From assembly GCF_004327985.1 (NCBI RefSeq), contig NZ_SJDL01000020.1:30226-94225 (forward strand): a stretch of DNA of 64,000 nt. The letters are read 5' to 3'. This DNA comes from Marinobacter halodurans. Its GTDB lineage: Bacteria > Pseudomonadota > Gammaproteobacteria > Pseudomonadales > Oleiphilaceae. Of the stretch, positions 58,472 through 64,000 are shown piece after piece. The notes under the pieces are model-generated. The model was not told the origin of the DNA and ran no database searches. It saw only the letters and a program-made list of their open reading frames with translations. The first letter of the stretch is position 1. Each line of letters begins with the position of its first letter. The position numbers and the translations under genes are program-made.

Positions 58472-59164
58472 GTGGAGTCACATCTTTCGGTTTGGAGTCT
58501 TGTTGCAAATGCCAGCTTCCTGGTCCAGGTGGTCATGTTGCTGCTTGTCCTGGCCTCGATCATTTCGTGGGCCCAGGTGTTTCAACGCCTCCAGGTATTC
58601 AAGAAAGCGCGCAAGGCCCAACTGGCGTTTGAAGAGCAGTTCTGGTCGGGTATGGACCTGGGGCAGCTCTACCGCGAAGTGAGCAACAATCCGACGGCAC
58701 ACAGTGGTCTGGAGTCGGTGTTCCGGGCCGGGTTCCGGGAGTTTTCCCGCCTGCGCCAGCAGAGCCAGGATCCCGATGCGGTAATGGATGGCTCCCAGCG
58801 GGCCATGCGGGTGGCCCTGTCCCGGGAGCAGGAGAAGCTGGAAGCTCACCTGCCGTTCCTGGCGACGGTCGGTTCCACCAGTCCTTATGTGGGGCTGTTC
58901 GGCACGGTCTGGGGGATCATGAACTCCTTCCGCGGCCTGGCGCAGGTCCAGCACGCCACCCTGGCGACCGTCGCGCCGGGCATTTCCGAAGCCCTGATTG
59001 CCACTGCCATGGGTCTGTTTGCCGCTATTCCGGCGGTGGTGGCCTATAACCGTTTTGCCGCCAAGTCCGACGCGTTCATGAAGAATTACGAGACCTTTGC
59101 CGAAGAGTTCTCCAGCATCCTGCACCGTCGTGTTCACAGCAGTGAAAAGGGCCGGGCAGCCTAA
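58472..59164 (+). CDS. tolQ: Tol-Pal system proton-channel protein TolQ
   Basis: 230 residues, three membrane segments (about 15-35, 135-155, 170-190) of the MotA/TolQ/ExbB family; GTVWGIMNSFRGL and GISEALIATAMGLFAAIPAVVAYN line the channel. With TolR it uses the proton gradient to drive TolA. GTG 58472 has AGGAG six bases upstream. Confidence 0.96.
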   Translation: MESHLSVWSLVANASFLVQVVMLLLVLASIISWAQVFQRLQVFKKARKAQLAFEEQFWSGMDLGQLYREVSNNPTAHSGLESVFRAGFREFSRLRQQSQDPDAVMDGSQRAMRVALSREQEKLEAHLPFLATVGSTSPYVGLFGTVWGIMNSFRGLAQVQHATLATVAPGISEALIATAMGLFAAIPAVVAYNRFAAKSDAFMKNYETFAEEFSSILHRRVHSSEKGRAA

Positions 59165-59182
59165 GCTGCCGGGAGGCACAGT

Positions 59183-59623
59183 ATGAAAAGTACGGGAATA
59201 ACCTCGACGCCCCGGCGCAAGCCGATGGCTGAGATCAATGTGGTGCCTTACATCGACGTCATGCTGGTGTTGCTGGTGATCTTCATGGTAACCGCACCGA
59301 TGATGACCCAGGGGGTCAAGGTCGATCTGCCGGAGACGACCGCGGACCCGATGCAGGCACCCAAGGACGTTGAGCCGGTCATCGTCTCTGTCGATGCCAA
59401 TGGCGCGTACTACATCGAGATTGGTGACAAGGGGTCCGATCCGATGCCGCTGGCGACGCTGACCGAGCAGGTCAACAAGGTGTTGTCCGGCCGCAGCCAG
59501 CGCGATGTGCTGGTCCGGGGTGACCGGAACGTGGATTACGGAACCGTGGTCCGGCTGATGGCGGCCCTGCAGTCGGCAGGTGCCTCCAGCGTCGGACTCA
59601 TAACGGAGGAACCGGAAGGTTGA
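59183..59623 (+). CDS. tolR: Tol-Pal system protein TolR
   Basis: 146 residues. One membrane segment with the essential Asp (Asp25 in VVPYIDVMLVLLVIF) and a periplasmic ExbD/TolR domain. Forms the TolQR motor. It follows tolQ after 18 bases with GGGAGG upstream. Confidence 0.96.
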   Translation: MKSTGITSTPRRKPMAEINVVPYIDVMLVLLVIFMVTAPMMTQGVKVDLPETTADPMQAPKDVEPVIVSVDANGAYYIEIGDKGSDPMPLATLTEQVNKVLSGRSQRDVLVRGDRNVDYGTVVRLMAALQSAGASSVGLITEEPEG

Positions 59624-59627
59624 TTCG

Positions 59628-60671
59628 GTGGTGACGGATAACAAACGCGAACCCAATGATTATCTGTCGCGCCCGCCCTGGCGCAGCCCGGTGGCTTTGT
59701 CCATCGCGCTGCACGTGGGGATCGTGGTGTTCTCGCTGGTGGGCTGGTCCTGGTCCAAGCCCAGCCATGAGCCGCCGCCGCGCAGTATCCAGGCCCGGCT
59801 GATCATGCCGGAGCCGGTGGCCGCCAAGAAGCCGGAAGTGAAGCCTCCGTCGCAGCCGGAATCGCAGCCCAAACCGGATCCTCAGGAAGAAGCCCGGAAA
59901 AAGGCCGCGGAACAGGCGAAGCTTGAAGAACAGAAGCGTCAGGAGGAGGCTCGCAAGCAGGCCCTGGTCCGCGAAAAGGAAAAACAGGAAGCGGCGGCCA
60001 AGGCCAAGGAAGAGGCCCGCCGTAAAGCCGAGGCCGAAGCCGCTGCAGCGGCCAGGAAGAAGGCTGAAGAGGAAAAGCGGCGCAAGGAACTGGCTGAGAA
60101 GAAAGCGGCGGAAGAGAAGCGCAAGGCGGAACAAAAAGCCGCCGAAGAGCGCCGCAAGGCCGAGGAAAAGCGTAAACAGGAAGAGGCGGAGCGCCAGCGC
60201 CAGGAGCAGCTCGAGAAGGAGCGTCGCGAGGCGGAGGCGAAGAAGCGCGAGGAAGAGCGCCGCAAGCGCGAGCAGCAACTGGCTGCCATGGCTGAGCAGT
60301 CCCAGCAGCAACAGGAGGCGGCCGCTCGCGAAAAGGCGGAGGCCGCTGCGGCAGCCAAGGCGCGGCAGGCCCGGATGGCCTCCGAAAGTGAGAAGTATGA
60401 GGCCCTGATCCGGCAGAAGTTGAGCGACGCCTGGTATATCCCGTCCTCGGCCCGTAAAGGACTGAAAACGACACTGGAGATCACGTTGCTGCCAACCGGT
60501 GAACTGGTATCGGTCAAGATCACTGACAGTAGCGGTAATCAGGCGTTTGATAACTCGGCGCTCAGCGCCGTCAGGGGCGTGAATCGATTCCCGGTGCCTG
60601 ACGACGCGGACGTGTTCAACACCTATTTCCGTCGCTTCTCGATTCAGTTCGACCCGGAGACGCTGAAGTAG
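59628..60671 (+). CDS. tolA: Tol-Pal system protein TolA
   Basis: 347 residues. Membrane anchor at about 20-42, a long Ala/Lys/Glu/Arg-rich helix (about 85-255) spanning the periplasm, and a C-terminal TonB/TolA-like domain (about 260-347) that contacts TolB/Pal. GTG 59628, eight bases after AAGG, is taken as start; GTG 59631 is possible. Confidence 0.95.
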   Translation: MVTDNKREPNDYLSRPPWRSPVALSIALHVGIVVFSLVGWSWSKPSHEPPPRSIQARLIMPEPVAAKKPEVKPPSQPESQPKPDPQEEARKKAAEQAKLEEQKRQEEARKQALVREKEKQEAAAKAKEEARRKAEAEAAAAARKKAEEEKRRKELAEKKAAEEKRKAEQKAAEERRKAEEKRKQEEAERQRQEQLEKERREAEAKKREEERRKREQQLAAMAEQSQQQQEAAAREKAEAAAAAKARQARMASESEKYEALIRQKLSDAWYIPSSARKGLKTTLEITLLPTGELVSVKITDSSGNQAFDNSALSAVRGVNRFPVPDDADVFNTYFRRFSIQFDPETLK

Positions 60672-60703
60672 GGCGCTGATTTAAACCGATCTGTAAAGAC
60701 AGG

Positions 60704-62002
60704 ATGCACAGAATGATGCGTGTAATAGTGACCATGGTGCTCGCGGCCGTTATAGCGCTGCCGGCCCAGGCCGAACTGATGATTCGGATCACCGAAGGTG
60801 CCGATAACGCCATTCCGGTTGCAGTGGTGCCTTTCGGCAAGGCTGACGGGTTCCAGCCCAGCGAGAATATCAGCCAGATCATCCACGAGGATCTGGCGAT
60901 GAGCGGTGAGTTCAAACCGCTGCCTAGCGAGCGGATGCTGAGCCTGCCCACCAACGGAGACGACGTGTTCTATCGCGACTGGCGGTTGCTTGGGCAGAAG
61001 TACCTGCTGGTCGGCCAGGTCCAGCCGGCGGGGGGCAATAAAGTCTCCGCGCGCTACGAGTTGTTCGATGTGAACCGCGAAAAGCGGATTATGGGCGAGA
61101 CGGCCTCCGTAGCGGCAGACAACCTCCGTACGCTGGCCCACCACATCAGCGACAAGGTCTATGAGGCGATCACCGGTACCCGGGGCGTGTTCTCGACCCG
61201 GATTGCCTACGTCACGCTGGACATGGAAAACGGTAAACGCATCTATCGTCTCAATGTCAGCGATGTCGATGGGAAGCGGGCGAGTGTGCGTCTCAAGTCG
61301 AAAGAGCCCATCCTGTCTCCGGCATGGTCGCCTGATGGCAGGAGGCTGGCCTACGTCTCCTTCGAGACGGGGCGCCCGGCCATCTATATCCAGGAACTGG
61401 CAACCGGCAAGCGCACGCGGATTGCCCAGTTCCCCGGCTTGAATTCCGCTCCGGCATGGTCACCGGACGGCGACTCGCTGTTGATGACCCTGTCCCGGGA
61501 CGGCAACGCCGAGATTTACAAAATGGATGTCGCCAGTCGCAAGCTGACGCGTATGACGGATCACTGGGCCATCGATACCGAACCCGACTGGGCGCCCGAC
61601 GGCAACTCCTTCGTGTTCACATCGGACCGTTCCGGTGGCCCCCAGGTTTACCGGATGGACGCCGATGGTGGAGACCTGAGCCGTCTGACCTTTGGTAGCC
61701 GATACAACGCTCGCCCCCGGTTCAGTCCGGATGGCGAAAACATTTTCTATGTTCACCAGCGCGATTCCTATTTCCATATTGCGCGAATGAATATTGAAAG
61801 CGGGGAGGAAACGATTCTGACCCGGACCAAGCTGGACGAGTCGCCCAGTGTGGCTCCCAACGGGCGTCTGCTGATCTATGCAACCCAGGAGGGCGGCAAG
61901 AGCGTGCTTGCGGTCATTTCCGCCGACGGTGGTTCCAACTACATTCTGCCGTCGCGGTTCGGTGATGTGCGTGAGCCGGCCTGGTCGCCCTTCCTGAATT
62001 GA
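60704..62002 (+). CDS. tolB: Tol-Pal system beta-propeller protein TolB
   Basis: 432 residues. Signal peptide ending AQA, N-terminal alpha/beta domain, and a six-bladed propeller whose repeats read [36 protein letters not shown] and [12 protein letters not shown]. Periplasmic; binds Pal and TolA. Confidence 0.96.
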   Translation: MHRMMRVIVTMVLAAVIALPAQAELMIRITEGADNAIPVAVVPFGKADGFQPSENISQIIHEDLAMSGEFKPLPSERMLSLPTNGDDVFYRDWRLLGQKYLLVGQVQPAGGNKVSARYELFDVNREKRIMGETASVAADNLRTLAHHISDKVYEAITGTRGVFSTRIAYVTLDMENGKRIYRLNVSDVDGKRASVRLKSKEPILSPAWSPDGRRLAYVSFETGRPAIYIQELATGKRTRIAQFPGLNSAPAWSPDGDSLLMTLSRDGNAEIYKMDVASRKLTRMTDHWAIDTEPDWAPDGNSFVFTSDRSGGPQVYRMDADGGDLSRLTFGSRYNARPRFSPDGENIFYVHQRDSYFHIARMNIESGEETILTRTKLDESPSVAPNGRLLIYATQEGGKSVLAVISADGGSNYILPSRFGDVREPAWSPFLN

Positions 62003-62095
62003 CGTTAAAACGGTAACTTATGGGTCACTGGGTCGGTTCCGGACCGTTTCCGGCGTTCAGCGGCTCATTCATCAAAACCAATCAAGGACATGAAA

Positions 62096-62671
62096 ATGAT
62101 TCGTACCTATTCCAAGTTATTCGCATTGCTGGTGGCCATGGGCGTCATGGCAGGCTGTAGTTCAACCGGTGGCACGCAGGAAGAAGGTGCTTACGGCTCT
62201 GACGTTTCTGCCGTTGACCAGGAAGGCGGTAGTGAAGTGTATGGTGGCGAGGGCTCCAGCGGCGTTTCCTCCCAGACCATGACGGACGAGGAGCGTGCAG
62301 CCCAGGCGGAGCAGGCCGCCCAGCAGGAGCAGGCGGCGATGCGCAAGATCACCACCTTCTACTTCGATTTCGATACCTCTGAGATCAAGTCCGAGTCCCG
62401 CGACGTGCTGATCGCCCATGCCAAGTACCTGGCGGCCAACCCGAACCGCAGCGTGCGCCTGGAAGGTCACGCGGACGAGCGCGGCACCAAGGAATACAAC
62501 CTGGCCCTGGGCGAGCGTCGTGCCAAGGCGGTTGAGCGCTTCCTGGTGGTGAATGGCGCCTCCCGCGACCAGATCGAAACCATCAGCTATGGTGAAGAGA
62601 AGCCGGCTGTGATGGGGCACGACGAGAGCGCATATGCCCAGAACCGTCGTGTGGAACTGATCTACCAATAA
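62096..62671 (+). CDS. pal: peptidoglycan-associated lipoprotein Pal
   Basis: 191 residues from ATG 62096, chosen because AAGGA (62084-62088) is seven bases away; the ATG at 62090 is only one base from it. Lipobox VMAGC (Cys21), an acidic Ser/Gly linker, then the OmpA-like domain: FDFDTSEIKSESRD, GHADERGTKEYN, RRAKAV. Anchored in the outer membrane; binds peptidoglycan and TolB. Confidence 0.96.
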   Translation: MIRTYSKLFALLVAMGVMAGCSSTGGTQEEGAYGSDVSAVDQEGGSEVYGGEGSSGVSSQTMTDEERAAQAEQAAQQEQAAMRKITTFYFDFDTSEIKSESRDVLIAHAKYLAANPNRSVRLEGHADERGTKEYNLALGERRAKAVERFLVVNGASRDQIETISYGEEKPAVMGHDESAYAQNRRVELIYQ

Positions 62672-62684
62672 CAGGGTGTGGCAC

Positions 62685-63452
62685 ATGAGACGATTTCTCA
62701 TGGCCGCCGTGGCGCTGTCGCTGAGTGGCAGCGCCCTGGCGCAATCTTCGGTTCCCGCCTACCAGAACGCCGACTCCGCGGCGCGGAGCCAGTCGGGAGA
62801 CAGCCAGGCCAGTTCCGAGCTGTACTTCATGATCCAGCAGCTGCGCCGACAGGTGCAGGAACTGCAGGGTGATCTGGAAGAGCAGCGTCACAAGCTCGAT
62901 CAGCTTTCCCGCCAGTCGCGTCAGCGTTACATCGATCTGGACCAGCGCGTGCTGGATCTGTCGCGCAAGCAATCGGCGCAGCCGGCGGAGTCCCCGGGGG
63001 ACGCAAGCGGAGCCGCGGACCAGGGCGGTGGAGACACCGGGCAGGTCCAGAAAACCCGGGAATATCGGGCGCCGACCAAGGAGGAGCAGGCCGAGTACGA
63101 TGAGATCCAGGCACTCATCCGTGACAAGAAGGCGTACGACCAGGCGATCGACAGGCTCTACAGCTTTATTTCCGAGCATCCCGAAGGGGATCTGACGGTC
63201 AACGCCTATTATTGGCTCGGCGAGGTTTATCTGGCCAAGCCACAGCTGCCTCAGGCGAAGCAGGCGTTTACCATTGTCGCGACCCGGTTTGCCGATCATC
63301 GCAAGGCGCCGGATGCCCTGTACAAGCTTGGGGTCACCGAGGCTCGTATGGGCGACAATGCGGAGGCCCGGTCGACGCTTCAGTCGGTACCGAAGAAGTA
63401 TCCGGATTCCAATGCGGCGAAGCTGGCCAGGGACTACCTGACCAAGCTTTGA
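62685..63452 (+). CDS. cpoB: cell division coordinator CpoB (YbgF)
   Basis: 255 residues. Signal peptide ending SALA, a coiled-coil trimerisation segment (about 45-95), a Gln/Gly-rich linker and C-terminal TPR repeats (AYYWLGEVYLAKPQLPQA, DALYKLGVTEARMGD). Couples outer-membrane constriction with PBP1B at division. ATG 62685 is chosen; GGGTG precedes it, and the GTG at 62676 lacks a site. Last gene of the tol-pal cluster. Confidence 0.94.
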   Translation: MRRFLMAAVALSLSGSALAQSSVPAYQNADSAARSQSGDSQASSELYFMIQQLRRQVQELQGDLEEQRHKLDQLSRQSRQRYIDLDQRVLDLSRKQSAQPAESPGDASGAADQGGGDTGQVQKTREYRAPTKEEQAEYDEIQALIRDKKAYDQAIDRLYSFISEHPEGDLTVNAYYWLGEVYLAKPQLPQAKQAFTIVATRFADHRKAPDALYKLGVTEARMGDNAEARSTLQSVPKKYPDSNAAKLARDYLTKL

Positions 63453-63546
63453 TCAAACAGGGCGCCTGATTGACTGCTTTGTAATCAGGTGGTTGGTTTG
63501 GCAGGAGATTTCTGCCGAAATCAGGAAAATTCCTTGAAGAAAGGGC

Positions 63547-63574
63547 TTGCCAAGCCAAAAAAAATCCGTACCAT
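63547..63574 (+). promoter_or_regulatory. promoter of the tRNA-Lys pair
   Basis: TTGCCA (63547-63552), 16 bases with an A8 tract, TACCAT (63569-63574). Start near 63581, eight bases before the first tRNA. Confidence 0.5.
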
Positions 63575-63588
63575 ATGCGCCTCGTTTG

Positions 63589-63664
63589 GGGTCGTTAGCT
63601 CAGTTGGTAGAGCAGTTGGCTTTTAACCAATTGGTCGATGGTTCGAATCCATCACGACCCACCA
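63589..63664 (+). tRNA. tRNA-Lys (anticodon TTT)
   Basis: 76 bases: acceptor GGGTCGT/ACGACCC, D-loop AGTTGGTA, anticodon loop CTTTTAA, T-arm ATGG/CCAT with TTCGAAT, CCA encoded. Close to E. coli tRNA-Lys. Confidence 0.98.
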
Positions 63665-63743
63665 CCTAACTCAGAAAGTCGCCCTGGAGCGGCTTTCAGG
63701 CGGCAAGCCCCGCGAGTTATCAGGGCGAGTCGCAAGCTGTTCT

Positions 63744-63819
63744 GGGTCGTTAGCTCAGTTGGTAGAGCAGTTGGCTTTTAACCAATTGGTCGATGGTTCG
63801 AATCCATCACGACCCACCA
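63744..63819 (+). tRNA. tRNA-Lys (anticodon TTT), second identical copy
   Basis: Identical over all 76 bases to the copy at 63589, 79 bases downstream. The spacer is unrelated sequence. Both are probably cut from one transcript that ends at the terminator at 63848. Confidence 0.98.
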
Positions 63820-63847
63820 AATACGGCAGTTCATCCTGCCTGAAGAA

Positions 63848-63872
63848 GGGGAGCCCAAGGCTCCCCTTTTTT
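63848..63872 (+). terminator. rho-independent terminator of the tRNA-Lys transcript
   Basis: GGGGAGCC/GGCTCCCC with loop CAA, followed by six T. The group II intron begins five bases after this feature. Confidence 0.93.
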
Positions 63873-63876
63873 ATTG

Positions 63877-64000
63877 GTGCGCCAGGCATGGCGCGTAGCG
63901 CCTTGACGGGCGCTGTTCTGGTACAGGTGGTGCTGGCCGGATGACTTGGGGGTGCAAGTCCCCTGTGGGCCCGGTAAGGGGAACCACTAGCCGAACGGCA
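63877..64000 (+). mobile_element. 5' end of a group II intron, probably class C (truncated by window)
   Basis: Begins GTGCGCCAGGCATGGCGC, matching the GUGYG start and first stem of bacterial class C introns such as the O. iheyensis intron (GUGUGCCCGGCAUGGGUG). Domain I landmarks follow in order: GGGTGCAAGTCCCC near 63945 and CCACTAGCCGAACGGCA at the end, which normally runs on into AAGGGTGTCC. The reverse-transcriptase ORF lies outside the window. The position just past a terminator stem and T run is the known target preference of class C introns. Confidence 0.8.

Overview
The window is chromosomal DNA from a GC-rich gammaproteobacterium. Gene content and order (ybbA-ybbP divergent from tesA, htpG followed by a DUF2835 gene, fmdB-aspS-yebC-ruvCAB-ybgC-tolQRAB-pal-cpoB followed by tRNA-Lys, a type-2 LeuA) suggest a marine member of the Marinobacter group. 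That assignment is inferred from protein likeness and synteny; no database search was run.

Layout. 1-2.7 kb: a divergent pair, a GNAT/C39-like peptidase fusion (cut by the window edge) and a RimK-like ATP-grasp ligase with an N-terminal RLAN domain. 2.7-12.4 kb: a cation diffusion facilitator, a DnaA-box-rich gap, pyrD, rmf, rlmKL, a small outer-membrane barrel, a decayed exonuclease-like protein, apeB, tRNA-Asn and a YheT-type hydrolase. 12.4-22.8 kb: tesA, the YbbAP-type ABC transporter, a periplasmic solute-binding protein, an iron alcohol dehydrogenase with an overlapping partner, an M48 lipoprotein, a DUF599 protein and two overlapping hot-dog thioesterases. 22.8-39.7 kb: htpG with a sigma-32 promoter, dusC, proS, regulators, leuA, a cold-shock gene, prpE, xseA and guaBA.

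39.7-47.9 kb looks like an accessory block between guaA and tadA: two LysR regulators, each divergent from a short set of redox, detoxification or efflux genes (DsbA-like, MoaF-like, an MBL-fold protein lacking most metal ligands, an NAD(P)-binding protein; then NTF2-like, SDR and a DHA2 exporter). 48-64 kb is core again: tadA-galE-ugd-HIT, fabR, then fmdB-aspS-yebC-ruvC-ruvA, ruvB-ybgC and the Tol-Pal genes, ending in two identical tRNA-Lys genes.

The most unusual DNA is non-coding. A 142-bp palindromic MITE-like element sits in the loop of a rho-independent terminator with a 4-bp target duplication. Two other large palindromes (about 17.4 and 25.4 kb) share a CAAATGGGYCGCC motif. A 24-codon ORF with a strong ribosome binding site precedes the second palindrome. 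The last 124 bases are the 5' end of a group II intron, probably class C, directly after the terminator of the tRNA-Lys genes. No CRISPR array, prophage or complete insertion sequence was seen.
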